A stretch of DNA of 41,918 nt from an uncultured Roseburia sp. (GCA_934358955.1 CAKRLC010000008.1:1-41918); one strand, 5' to 3'; numbered from the stretch's first letter, positions 1 to 8,038 are shown. Notes: generated by a model from the letters alone, not told the origin. A program made the numbers and translations.

Positions 1-28
1 AGGAACAAAACATAAAGGAGAAGAAACT

Positions 29-1138
29 ATGAAAAAAAGATTACTTGCATTATTTTTAACAGGAGCCATGGTATGTTCCATGACAGCTTGCGGAGGAAGC
101 GATACCGCAGGTACAAAAACAGAAGATACAACCAAGACTTCTGAATCACAGGATGCCGCTTCTACAGAGGAAGGTTCCACTGGAAGTGTTGCAATCGAAG
201 ATATTTGGACAAAAGGTGAAACAGTAAACTTTGATGTTGCAGCAAAAGCAGGTGGCGGTACAGACCTTTATACCCGTTACCTGACAGCAGCATTGGGAGA
301 AGTTTATCCGGAAGCAAACTATGTTGTTACAAACTATGATACGGCAGAGGTTGGAGCAGAGCATTGTAAAAATGCAAAGGGCGACGGTCTGACATTAACA
401 GTGGCTGCATGTACAAGTATGGATAATTATTTGACTGGAGCTTCTAACGTCAATCCAAATGAAGACTACAGAGTAGTTGCAAAGTTACATGATGGTGGTC
501 CACAGGCGATCATCGCAAAACCGGGAGCACCATATACGAATCTGGAAGAATTAGGTGCTTATATTAACGAACATCCGGGTGAAGTAACAGTTGGCTGTGC
601 ACTTGGTGGAACAAGCCAGATTATCCTGTACAGCATCATTGATGCGATCACAGATGGAAATGGAGATGCTGTAAACTATGTACAGAGTGCATCCGAAGCA
701 GACAAGCTTACCAATACCGCTTCCGCAGCAATCGATATTGCAAACTGTTCCATTCCAAATGCACAGGCATATGAGGCAGACGGCAAGCTGACAATTTTAG
801 GCACAATTGCACCTGAAATAGCAACATTAGAGTCAATGTCAGAACTGGTAGGACTTGATCTTGGAGACAGCTTTAAGACTACATTAGAGCAGGGCGTTGA
901 TTTTACCTGGGATGCAGGATATTACGTTATGGCACCGGCAGATACACCAGATGAAATCTGTGAAGCAATCAACAGCATCATTGTCAAAGCAGCAGGGCAG
1001 GACAGCTTTGTGGAAGGTATGAAGAAAATGGCAAGTTATCAGAATGTACCGGATCTTGCAGGAGCAGAGGCAGACTGGAATGCAGAATGGGAATTCCAGA
1101 ATGAGATTACTGAGAAGCTCGGATGGAAAGTCCGCTAA
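29..1138 (+). CDS. tctC: Tripartite tricarboxylate transporter substrate-binding lipoprotein (TctC family)
   Basis: This is the extracytoplasmic solute-binding protein of a TTT-type secondary transporter; it captures a carboxylate and hands it to the TctAB membrane pair. The 369-residue product starts with a lipoprotein signal (MKKR, hydrophobic stretch, lipobox MTAC near residue 21) followed by a low-complexity Ser/Thr/Glu linker to about residue 50, as expected for a tethered binding protein in a Gram-positive cell. The Bug/TctC fold is suggested by the motifs AKAGGGTDLYTRYL, IIAKPGAPYTNLEEL and GGTSQ and by the tctC-tctB-tctA order. The start has AAAGGAG upstream. The ligand cannot be read from the sequence. 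Family call is secure, substrate unknown. Confidence 0.9.
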   Translation: MKKRLLALFLTGAMVCSMTACGGSDTAGTKTEDTTKTSESQDAASTEEGSTGSVAIEDIWTKGETVNFDVAAKAGGGTDLYTRYLTAALGEVYPEANYVVTNYDTAEVGAEHCKNAKGDGLTLTVAACTSMDNYLTGASNVNPNEDYRVVAKLHDGGPQAIIAKPGAPYTNLEELGAYINEHPGEVTVGCALGGTSQIILYSIIDAITDGNGDAVNYVQSASEADKLTNTASAAIDIANCSIPNAQAYEADGKLTILGTIAPEIATLESMSELVGLDLGDSFKTTLEQGVDFTWDAGYYVMAPADTPDEICEAINSIIVKAAGQDSFVEGMKKMASYQNVPDLAGAEADWNAEWEFQNEITEKLGWKVR

Positions 1139-1201
1139 GAAATAGGACAGAGAACAATAGAGTGTGCATTCAGAGAACAGGCTATTGGCATGAATAAAAA
1201 A

Positions 1202-1230
1202 GGATATGCAGGCAGAACGCCTGCATATCC
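1202..1230 (+). other. Intercistronic stem-loop between tctC and tctB
   Basis: A perfect 12-bp stem (GGATATGCAGGC with GCCTGCATATCC) closes a 5-nt loop in the 113-nt gap after tctC. It is not followed by a T-run, so it is unlikely to be a full terminator. Hairpins in this position commonly protect the upstream mRNA from 3' decay, which would allow the binding protein to be made in excess over the membrane subunits; that role is inferred. Confidence 0.6.
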
Positions 1231-1251
1231 GGGAAAAGAAACGAGGCATTT

Positions 1252-1749
1252 ATGAAAAAATTAAACCGTACATATCTTATGGGAATTGTCTGTCTGGCAT
1301 TTGCAGCATTTATCGTCTGGCAGACTGGAAAAATTCCACATCGCCTGGTATCAAATGAACCGGGACCAAGAATGTTTCCGTATATTTCAGCGGCAGGTAT
1401 CGCAATTATGGCAATTCTGTCCATGATTTTCGACGGAAAAAAAGAAAAAGAAGAAAAAGAGAAGGAACCATATCTGGACAAAGCCGGATGGAAAAGACTG
1501 ATTCTGATGATGTTGGTCTGCCTTCTGTTCTGTGTTGGAATGCAGGCGATTGGCTTCTGGATCACAGCAATGATCGGAATGTTTGTATTTATCTGGCTGT
1601 TAAAAGGAGATAAAAAGATCAATATCCCGTTTGCAGTGATCTTAAGCATTGCACTGGCATCCCTTTGTTACTTTGGATTTACAAAAGGCTTCAATATCCC
1701 GCTTCCAAAAGGAGCAGTCTGGGATTTATTAAATATTAAGATGTTGTAG
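1252..1749 (+). CDS. tctB: Tripartite tricarboxylate transporter small membrane subunit (TctB family)
   Basis: Small membrane subunit of the TTT transporter, partner of TctA. The 165-residue protein has four predicted membrane segments (about residues 7-25, 44-63, 82-105 and 110-150), with a lysine/glutamate-rich cytoplasmic loop (KKEKEEKEKE) after the second. The early motif GPRMFPYISA is typical of TctB. Its length fits the family. It lies 113 nt after tctC, separated by a hairpin, and 21 nt before tctA, so the three form one operon. TctB is poorly conserved, so context carries much of the call. Confidence 0.88.
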   Translation: MKKLNRTYLMGIVCLAFAAFIVWQTGKIPHRLVSNEPGPRMFPYISAAGIAIMAILSMIFDGKKEKEEKEKEPYLDKAGWKRLILMMLVCLLFCVGMQAIGFWITAMIGMFVFIWLLKGDKKINIPFAVILSIALASLCYFGFTKGFNIPLPKGAVWDLLNIKML

Positions 1750-1770
1750 GAAAGAGAGGAAATTAGAGAT

Positions 1771-3270
1771 ATGGCGAATTTTATGACAGCACTGATGACT
1801 CTGATGCAGCCTACAAACTTCATTATGTTATGTGTCTGTGCAGTGGTCGGAGTTATTTTGGGAGCAATACCGGGACTCTCCGGCGGACTTGGAATCACAC
1901 TGATCTTACCGTTGACCTTTGCATTTAATACGGAATTAAGCTTTGCAATGCTGCTTGGTATGTATGTCGGTGGTGTGTCCGGTTCCTTTATCGCAGCAGT
2001 ATTAGTCGGAATCCCTGGATCCGCATCTTCGATCGCGACCTGTTTTGACGGTTATCCGATGACGAAGAAAGGACAGGCGGCGAAAGCCTTAAGCATCGGT
2101 ATTACAGCTTCTTTTATCGGAACATTTGTATCGATCGTGATCGCAACACTCTGCTCTACATATATTGCAGATATCGCTTTAAAACTCGGACCATGGGAGT
2201 ACTTCAGCCTTTGTCTGATGGCAATCACACTGGTTATCGGTTTAAGTAACGGATCTATTTTCAAAGGACTGTTAGCAGCTTTTATCGGTCTCTGGATGTC
2301 TACCGTAGGAGCCGATATGGTTACAAACCAGCTTCGTTTTACTTTTAACAATACAAACCTTTATGGTGGAATCAATGTCATCAGTATGTTAATGGGTACT
2401 TTTGCATTGCAGCAGGTAGTAACCAGCTATGCAAAAGGAAATCAGGAAATGCCGGAAGTAGATACCAGTTCACTTAGTGGATTCGGCTTAAAGCTTTCTG
2501 ATTTTAAAGAAAATATGAAAACCATCCTGTTATCACTTGGCATCGGACTTGGAATCGGTTTCCTTCCTGGAATGGGCTCTGGTGTTGCCAACATGATCGC
2601 ATACGGTCAGGCAAAGAAGATCGACAAGCATCCGGAAAAATTTGGTACCGGTTATGATGCAGGTATCTGGGCAACAGAGGTTTCAAATAATGCAGGGGTT
2701 GGTGGAGCTTTGATTCCAATGATTTCACTTGGTATCCCGGGAGATGGAACCACCGTTTTATTAATGTCTGCCATGACGATCCATGGCTTGACTGCAGGAC
2801 CGATGTTTATTGAGCAGAATCCAGTACTGGCAAATCTGATCTTTGCATCCGTTATGGTGTCAGCAATCTTTATTTTCATCGTACAGATACTGACGAAGAG
2901 ATGGTTCCCATATTTATTAAAGGCACCATACCATTATTTATATAGTGCAATTTTAATGATCTGTTTTATGGGTGCATTTTCTGCGTCAACCTCTATGTTT
3001 ACGGTATACATGGTGATCGCGTTCGGCGTACTTGGAATATTGATGGATGCATTTAAGATCCCAATGTCTCCATTAATGTTATCATTTATTTTGGGAAGTA
3101 AGATTGAATCATACTTCCGTATGGGCTGTTCTTATGCAAAAGGTGATATGACATCTTTTGTGACAAGACCGATTTCATTAATCTTCTTACTGATTGCATT
3201 ATATAGTGTGGTTAGCCCGGTAATCAAAATGCTGATCCGTAAAGCAAAGGCGAAAAAGACAGCAGCATAA
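1771..3270 (+). CDS. tctA: Tripartite tricarboxylate transporter large membrane subunit (TctA family)
   Basis: The 499-residue, 11-12 helix permease that moves the substrate, driven by an ion gradient in characterised members. Visible family motifs are GAIPGLSGGLGITLILP near the N terminus, VGGVSGSFIAAVLVGIPGSASSIAT at about residues 65-90, and the repeat-related second motif GFLPGMGSGVANM with GGALIPMISLGIPGDGTTVLL around residues 270-330. The two Gly/Pro-rich motifs reflect the internal duplication of TctA. The start has an AAAGAGAGGAAA ribosome site. The length is normal and no defect is seen. The substrate is not predictable, but the downstream hydrolases point to a carboxylate or its ester. 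Confidence 0.93.
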   Translation: MANFMTALMTLMQPTNFIMLCVCAVVGVILGAIPGLSGGLGITLILPLTFAFNTELSFAMLLGMYVGGVSGSFIAAVLVGIPGSASSIATCFDGYPMTKKGQAAKALSIGITASFIGTFVSIVIATLCSTYIADIALKLGPWEYFSLCLMAITLVIGLSNGSIFKGLLAAFIGLWMSTVGADMVTNQLRFTFNNTNLYGGINVISMLMGTFALQQVVTSYAKGNQEMPEVDTSSLSGFGLKLSDFKENMKTILLSLGIGLGIGFLPGMGSGVANMIAYGQAKKIDKHPEKFGTGYDAGIWATEVSNNAGVGGALIPMISLGIPGDGTTVLLMSAMTIHGLTAGPMFIEQNPVLANLIFASVMVSAIFIFIVQILTKRWFPYLLKAPYHYLYSAILMICFMGAFSASTSMFTVYMVIAFGVLGILMDAFKIPMSPLMLSFILGSKIESYFRMGCSYAKGDMTSFVTRPISLIFLLIALYSVVSPVIKMLIRKAKAKKTAA

Positions 3271-3293
3271 ATTTTTATGTATTTTAAACTGAA

Positions 3294-3384
3294 GGGGTTG
3301 TCCTGCAAAGCGATATTTTTACAATATGTAAATTGCTTATCAGTAATTACACATTGTACAGATTGTGCTTGATAGACAGCCCCC
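3294..3384 (+). other. Long-range inverted repeat in the leader of the first hydrolase gene
   Basis: GGGGTTGTC at 3294-3302 can pair with GACAGCCCC at 3375-3383 (9 bp with one G-T), enclosing about 72 nt that contain a smaller TTACA/TGTAA hairpin. It lies between tctA and the first hydrolase, and only about 57 nt before the chosen start. It could be a terminator-less structured leader, a protein-binding site or chance. I do not recognise it as a known riboswitch. Confidence 0.3.
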
Positions 3385-3440
3385 TATATAAAAAGCAATT
3401 CGAAACCTATAAAGCAGAAGGTATAAGAAAAGAGAAGATT

Positions 3441-4367
3441 ATGTTAGAAGAAAGAAAACAATATTATTTAGATATTATTGCAAATACCGGTGCAAAACGG
3501 GAAGTTATGATCGATTCCCGTGAAATCCCGGAAGACTACCGTGCATATCTTGATGCAGTAGAACGGAAAGAGTATATCATTGATGTTCCGGCTGTCGGTG
3601 TTCCGGTAAAATGTGTCGTATCTTTTGCCAAAAACAGAACAGAAAACTGTCCGGTTCATGTGAATGCACATGGCGGTGGATTTGTAATCCAGCGGAATGA
3701 AGATGATGACATGTACTGCGCGCATCTTGCAGACGGAATCAGGGGAATTGTAGTCGATGTGGAATATGCACTCTGCCCGGAATATGCATTTCCGGTTGCA
3801 TTTGAACAGTGCTATGAAGCAGTTAAATGGACATTTGGAAAATGTAAAGAATGGAATGCGGATGAAAACAGGGTTTCCATGGGAGGACACAGTGCCGGAG
3901 GAAATCTGACTGCTGCAGTTGCATTAAAAGCAAACGGATCAAAAGACTTCAAACTCTGCCTCCAGATTTTAGATTATGCAGCACTTGATTTTGCGACGGA
4001 TGCATTAGATAAACCCGGTAACAGGGAACCAATGATGCCGGTAGAACGTAGCAGGGCATTTACTGCATTTTATGTGGATGATAATCTGGAACTGACAAAA
4101 TCACCGATGGTATCTCCTGCATTTGCAACCGATGAGATGTTGGCAGGACTGCCAAAAGCACTTGTGATCACTGCAGGAAAATGTAGCTTCCGTTTTGAAA
4201 ATGAAAAATATGGAAGAAGAATGGCAGAGCAGGGAGTGGAGGTTTCCATGAAGCGATTCCTAAACAGCCGGCATGGTTTCTCTGTCCGGCTGGTGGATGA
4301 GTGGAGGGAAGCACAGGATCTGATCATCCGCTATATCCGTGAATCCGTAAGAAAGGAGAAAGCGTAA
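3441..4367 (+). CDS. Alpha/beta hydrolase, HSL/esterase-like (first of a tandem pair)
   Basis: Predicted cytoplasmic ester hydrolase of 308 residues in the hormone-sensitive-lipase branch. HGGG (residues 77-80) is the oxyanion-hole motif, GHSAG (149-153) holds the nucleophile Ser151, and His278 in SRHGF is the expected catalytic histidine. The usual catalytic-acid motif (Asp-Pro-Leu) is replaced by KCSFRFE, with Cys248 at the aspartate position. ATG at 3441 is preferred over in-frame codons back to 3333 because it has AAAGAGAAG just upstream and the added residues look non-coding. It follows the Tct operon and is 1 nt from a related hydrolase, which implies a shared substrate. No signal peptide. 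The specific ester is unknown. Confidence 0.82.
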   Translation: MLEERKQYYLDIIANTGAKREVMIDSREIPEDYRAYLDAVERKEYIIDVPAVGVPVKCVVSFAKNRTENCPVHVNAHGGGFVIQRNEDDDMYCAHLADGIRGIVVDVEYALCPEYAFPVAFEQCYEAVKWTFGKCKEWNADENRVSMGGHSAGGNLTAAVALKANGSKDFKLCLQILDYAALDFATDALDKPGNREPMMPVERSRAFTAFYVDDNLELTKSPMVSPAFATDEMLAGLPKALVITAGKCSFRFENEKYGRRMAEQGVEVSMKRFLNSRHGFSVRLVDEWREAQDLIIRYIRESVRKEKA

Positions 4368-4368
4368 G

Positions 4369-5277
4369 ATGGCATTGACAAAAGAAGAACGTGACAACAT
4401 TTTTAAGACTCTTGAAAATACAAGGATCGTGCACGGTGCGATCACGTTTCCGGAAGAGTGTTATCATTTTCCAGAGCTCTGCGAGAAAGAAACTGTAAAA
4501 ATGGAAGCAGTGGATGGATATGAGTATACGGTTTATATTTTCAAATCCAAACAGAAAGAATCGCATTGTTCGGTACATATCAACATTCATGGTGGCGGTT
4601 TTATCGGACCACATTGTGACAATGATGAGATGTTCAGTGCTTATGTTGCGGATAAAATTCACGGAATCGTTGTGGATGTAGATTATACGACTTCCGGTTT
4701 TGCGCCTTATCCGGTTGCATTGCATCAGTGTTATGAGGTGGCAAAATATGTAAAAGCACACTGCACAGAATGGGATTGCGATGAAAAACGGATTTCCATG
4801 GGAGGCTACAGTGCCGGAGGATCCCTGACAGCCGGAGTGGCATTGATGGCAGCAGAGAGAGACGATTTCGAGCTGTGTCTTGAGATACTTGGCTATCCAC
4901 CGGTAGATAACCTGACACATCCATTGTACAAAAAAGACGGTTACATGAGAGTGATGTCTGTGGAACGGGAATTTGCATTTAATGAATTATATTTTGATGG
5001 TAACAAAGAGCTTATGAACGAGCCTTACGCATCACTGCTGTATGCGCCGGCAGAGCTTCTTGCAAAACTGCCACGGACATTAGTCTGCACCGCTTCTGGC
5101 TGCAATTTCCGGTTTGAGGATGAAGAATATGCGATGAAGCTGGTAGAACAGGGAGTGGAAGTGACTGTGAAACGGTTTCCAGAGACAAATCATGGATTTA
5201 TCCCACATTTCATGAATGGATGGGAAGATGCAGCAGACTTGATTGTTGATACGATTAAGAGCGCAAAATTATCCTGA
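4369..5277 (+). CDS. Alpha/beta hydrolase, HSL/esterase-like (second of a tandem pair)
   Basis: A 302-residue paralogue of the preceding gene, 1 nt after its stop codon and so translationally coupled, with ribosome site AAAGGAGAAAGCG. It has HGGG (residues 74-77), GYSAG (146-150, nucleophile Ser148) and His275 in TNHGF. As in its neighbour, the acid motif is altered to GCNFRFE with Cys245 where Asp is usual, so the change predates the duplication or is a subfamily trait. The two proteins share many blocks (ADxIHGIVVDV, QCYEVAKY, RISMGG, SAGG, GVEVTVKRF), indicating tandem duplication. Likely function is hydrolysis of a small ester brought in by, or related to, the Tct substrate; this is inference. 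Confidence 0.82.
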   Translation: MALTKEERDNIFKTLENTRIVHGAITFPEECYHFPELCEKETVKMEAVDGYEYTVYIFKSKQKESHCSVHINIHGGGFIGPHCDNDEMFSAYVADKIHGIVVDVDYTTSGFAPYPVALHQCYEVAKYVKAHCTEWDCDEKRISMGGYSAGGSLTAGVALMAAERDDFELCLEILGYPPVDNLTHPLYKKDGYMRVMSVEREFAFNELYFDGNKELMNEPYASLLYAPAELLAKLPRTLVCTASGCNFRFEDEEYAMKLVEQGVEVTVKRFPETNHGFIPHFMNGWEDAADLIVDTIKSAKLS

Positions 5278-5465
5278 TGAAAAGTCTGGATATAATGTGT
5301 AAAATATAGTTGGAAGTGAATAGAAAATATAGGAGCAGCTATCTACGATATATGAATGTAACAATATAATAATGTGGTTAAAAACTATTATTTTATAAGT
5401 TGCGACATAGATTCAAACAGGTTTTAGCAGATAATAATATCATGCAGGAAAGCGAGACAATAAAA

Positions 5466-6344
5466 ATGACAATGAAAGAACAGTATGCTGCGCACCTGGC
5501 GGCATATGAAGAACAGAAAAAAGGAAGTCATGCCCATTTCTGGATCAATCAGACAAAGCGTTATGTGCATCCATTCCAGATGTTTGGAAACCTCTATTAT
5601 GTAGGGGATGACAATATCTGTATGCATATCATTGATACCGGAGAAGGATTGATCCTCTGTGATGCAGGAAATTATGGTACAGAGGGGATGCTTGTGAATG
5701 CAATCTGGGAAGCAGGATTTAACCCTTATGATATCAAATGGCTGATTTTATCACATGGTCATGTAGACCATATCGGCTGTGCAGAATTTTTCCGTACAAT
5801 GTATGGCTGTAAGATTTACATCGGTGAGCCGGATGCAAAAATGTTTAAAGAAAGACCGGAGCTGTCGGCTGTGCAGGATTCTCCAAGCTGCCTGTACCAG
5901 TTATTTGAGCCGGACGAAGTGATCCATGACGGTGATGTTCTGACATTTGGAAATACAACAATTCAGTTTTATCTTGTTCCGGGACATACCGGGGGCTGCG
6001 TGGCTTATTTCTTTGACATCACAGACGGAAAAGAGACGAAACGTGCCGGCTATTACGGTGGATTCGGATTTAACACGTTATTAAAAGATTACCTGATCGA
6101 GATCGGTGATCCGGAATATAAGATGCGAAAAGTCTATCTGGATTCCCTGAAAAAAGTAAGGGATCAGCATGTTGACGTATTTATGGGAAATCATACGATC
6201 AATAATAAGCTGGTAGAAAAGAGGCAGTATATGCTGGAACATCCGGGAGAAAACCCATTTGTCGATGAAACAGCCTGGGGTGCCTATCTGGATGAAAAGA
6301 GGGATGCACTGTTAGAGTTTATGAAAGATCCAGTGAATAATTAG
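5466..6344 (+). CDS. MBL-fold metallo-hydrolase
   Basis: Metallo-beta-lactamase-fold hydrolase of 292 residues. The metal motif HGHVDH is at residues 97-102, with further expected ligands in VPGHTGG near residue 177 and MGNHTINN in the C-terminal part. There is no signal peptide. The reading frame is open from 5400, but ATG 5466 is chosen because AGGAAAGCGAG lies upstream and the extension starts with TTG and is not protein-like. It is 188 nt after the hydrolase pair on the same strand and may belong to the same pathway, for example as a lactonase or thioesterase; the sequence alone does not decide between these. It resembles stand-alone class B-like enzymes in length. Confidence 0.82.
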   Translation: MTMKEQYAAHLAAYEEQKKGSHAHFWINQTKRYVHPFQMFGNLYYVGDDNICMHIIDTGEGLILCDAGNYGTEGMLVNAIWEAGFNPYDIKWLILSHGHVDHIGCAEFFRTMYGCKIYIGEPDAKMFKERPELSAVQDSPSCLYQLFEPDEVIHDGDVLTFGNTTIQFYLVPGHTGGCVAYFFDITDGKETKRAGYYGGFGFNTLLKDYLIEIGDPEYKMRKVYLDSLKKVRDQHVDVFMGNHTINNKLVEKRQYMLEHPGENPFVDETAWGAYLDEKRDALLEFMKDPVNN

Positions 6345-6526
6345 TTAATCAGAAAATGATTCATCTCCTGTAATTTCTATATAGATACCGGTGATTTCAT
6401 CCACATTTTTTCACCGGAATGTCACGGTAGGAGTGCGAGAAATCAGCCGTGAATCCTTTCTAAATCAAGCATACCTTTATCTGAATTGTGTATACAGATC
6501 AGATGTGGTGAAAATATAAGAGGATC

Positions 6527-6560
6527 AAAAAGCTTCCGGTTTAAAGCCGGAGGCTTTTTT
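6527..6560 (+). terminator. Intrinsic terminator
   Basis: AAAAAGCTTCCGG pairs with CCGGAGGCTTTTT around a short TTTAAAG loop and ends in a T-run. It lies 182 nt beyond the MBL gene. The stretch 6345-6526 before it has no ORF and no recognised RNA family; it contains scattered short inverted repeats only. Confidence 0.8.
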
Positions 6561-6568
6561 GCGTAATA

Positions 6569-6805
6569 GGATTCGGGTGTCAAAAGGTCTACTCCGTAAC
6601 CTTTATTGGCAACTTGCACAAAAGAAATATGGAAAGTTTCTCTTTGTGCAATGGAGATAAGACTCATGAAGCGTGGAAGCCTCTGCTGAACACGCTTCAC
6701 GCTTTCAGAGGCTTATCGGAATGGTTTGCACAATGAAACTTGCAATATTTTTTTGTGCAAGTTGTGACTCTAAACTAAGATGTAGATCTTTTGACACCCG
6801 AATCC
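6569..6805 (+). repeat. Structured MITE-like intergenic element, copy A (complete)
   Basis: A complete 237-bp member of a family with five members in this window. Its ends are 22-nt inverted repeats with one mismatch (GGATTCGGGTGTCAAAAG at the left, its complement at the right). The direct repeat TAATA at 6564-6568 and 6806-6810 looks like a target-site duplication. Inside, a long stem (arms containing CTTGCACAAAA and TTTTGTGCAAG, then TTGTGCAA/TTGCACAA) encloses a core in which GATAAG pairs with CTTATC, GAAGCGTG with CACGCTTC and CCTCTG with CAGAGG. The last two pairings cross, as in an H-type pseudoknot. It carries no gene; an open frame at 6673-6879 is a by-product. Confidence 0.85.
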
Positions 6806-6875
6806 TAATAGGAAATTCCTTGGAATTCCCTATTATACAAAAAGGCACTAACGTGCTAATGATGCACAAATTTAC

Positions 6876-6904
6876 TTGAATCTGCGATATGTCTTTTATA
6901 TAAT
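6876..6904 (+). promoter_or_regulatory. Promoter for the GNAT-DUF4190 gene
   Basis: TTGAAT at 6876-6881 and TATAAT at 6899-6904 are separated by 17 nt, a good vegetative (sigma-A) match about 100 nt before the start codon. An imperfect palindrome (AATAGGAAATTCC / GGAATTCCCTATT) lies at 6808-6835, between element copy A and this promoter. Confidence 0.65.
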
Positions 6905-7006
6905 ATATGAAATGAGATAATTATTTAACAGAACGCCTGGCCGAAAGCAGTATTGCGATATCGGGCAGAAAAGACAGAAGTTGTTACAGAAGAAAGAGGG
7001 AAGATT

Positions 7007-8038
7007 ATGCAGATCAGACCATCCAGACAGGAAGATTTACCTGTTATGCTTGACATTTATGAAGAAGCCAGACGCTTCATGCAGGATACCGGAAATCCAA
7101 CACAGTGGAATGAAAATTATCCGGAAGCAGAGCTTTTGATGCGTGACATCGAATTAGGAAACAGCTTTGTTGTAGAAGAAAATGCACAGGTGATCGCAAC
7201 CTTTGCATTGATCATAGGAGAGGATCCGACCTACCGTGTGATCGAAGACGGAGCCTGGTTGAATGAGAATCCATATGGTACGGTACACAGGTTAGCAGCA
7301 AGAACAGCGGTACATGGCGTAGCCAATTATGTTTTTGACTGGTGCAAGGGCAAGGTGGACAATCTTCGCGCAGATACACATGAAGACAATAAGGTGATGC
7401 AGCATATTTTAGAAAAAAATGGTTTTGTACGATGCGGAAGGATTTATGTGGAGAATGGAACACCAAGAATTGCGTTTCAATTTATGCCACAGATAAGAAA
7501 AGTGGATCCGGCGGTAATGTCACAGCCATTTTCCCAGGATGGACAGAATATGTCTTGTGCTGCTTCATGGCAGCAGGAACAAGGTACATATCAGGAGATG
7601 CCACAGTCCAATTGGATGCAGCGGGAGCAAGCGATGATGAAGGAAGAGAGTAAGCAGGGATATGGAATCGCTTCCATGGTGCTTGGAATTATTTCTATTG
7701 TCCTTTTCTTTGCTTTTATCAATCTCCCATTGGCAATCTTAGCGGTTGTATTTGGTGGCGTCCAGCTTGCAAAAGGCGGACAGAAGGGTATGGCGATCGC
7801 CGGGATCATTACGGGTGAGATCGCGATTTTTCTGACGGTGATCGCAGCGCTGTTTTTCTGCTTTAATCATATGGCAGAGATCGAATATCCTTCAGACACC
7901 AATGAGGGCGGCTACTATTACGATGCTCCGGAATATCATACAAGCCAGGATTATTATCAGGGGTATTATGATGGTTACTACGACGGCTATGATGCTGCCT
8001 ACAGTGATCTTCGGAATGGTACTTACTTTCCAAAGTAG
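7007..8038 (+). CDS. GNAT N-acetyltransferase fused to a DUF4190-type membrane domain
   Basis: The 343-residue protein has two parts. Residues 1-160 are a GNAT acetyltransferase (MQIRPSRQEDLPVMLDIYEEA start, VHRLA around 93-97, ADTHEDNKVMQHILEKNGF at 122-140, the usual C-terminal acetyl-CoA region). A Gln/Met-rich linker leads to residues 215-290, two hydrophobic segments around GYGIASMVLGIISI and GMAIAGIITGEIAI, which match the DUF4190 pattern. The tail (about 300-335) is tyrosine-rich (YYQGYYDGYYDGYDAAY). The ATG at 7007 has AAAGAGGGAAG upstream; the frame is open from 6953. This architecture would tether an acetyltransferase at the membrane. The acceptor is unknown. Confidence 0.8.
   Translation: MQIRPSRQEDLPVMLDIYEEARRFMQDTGNPTQWNENYPEAELLMRDIELGNSFVVEENAQVIATFALIIGEDPTYRVIEDGAWLNENPYGTVHRLAARTAVHGVANYVFDWCKGKVDNLRADTHEDNKVMQHILEKNGFVRCGRIYVENGTPRIAFQFMPQIRKVDPAVMSQPFSQDGQNMSCAASWQQEQGTYQEMPQSNWMQREQAMMKEESKQGYGIASMVLGIISIVLFFAFINLPLAILAVVFGGVQLAKGGQKGMAIAGIITGEIAIFLTVIAALFFCFNHMAEIEYPSDTNEGGYYYDAPEYHTSQDYYQGYYDGYYDGYDAAYSDLRNGTYFPK

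Noticed and set aside
6673..6879. Open frame starting MEASAEHASRFQRL, also seen at 31669-31899 on the minus strand
   Set aside because: Both frames come from the core of the structured repeat, read by chance; they have no ribosome site and diverge after the core.
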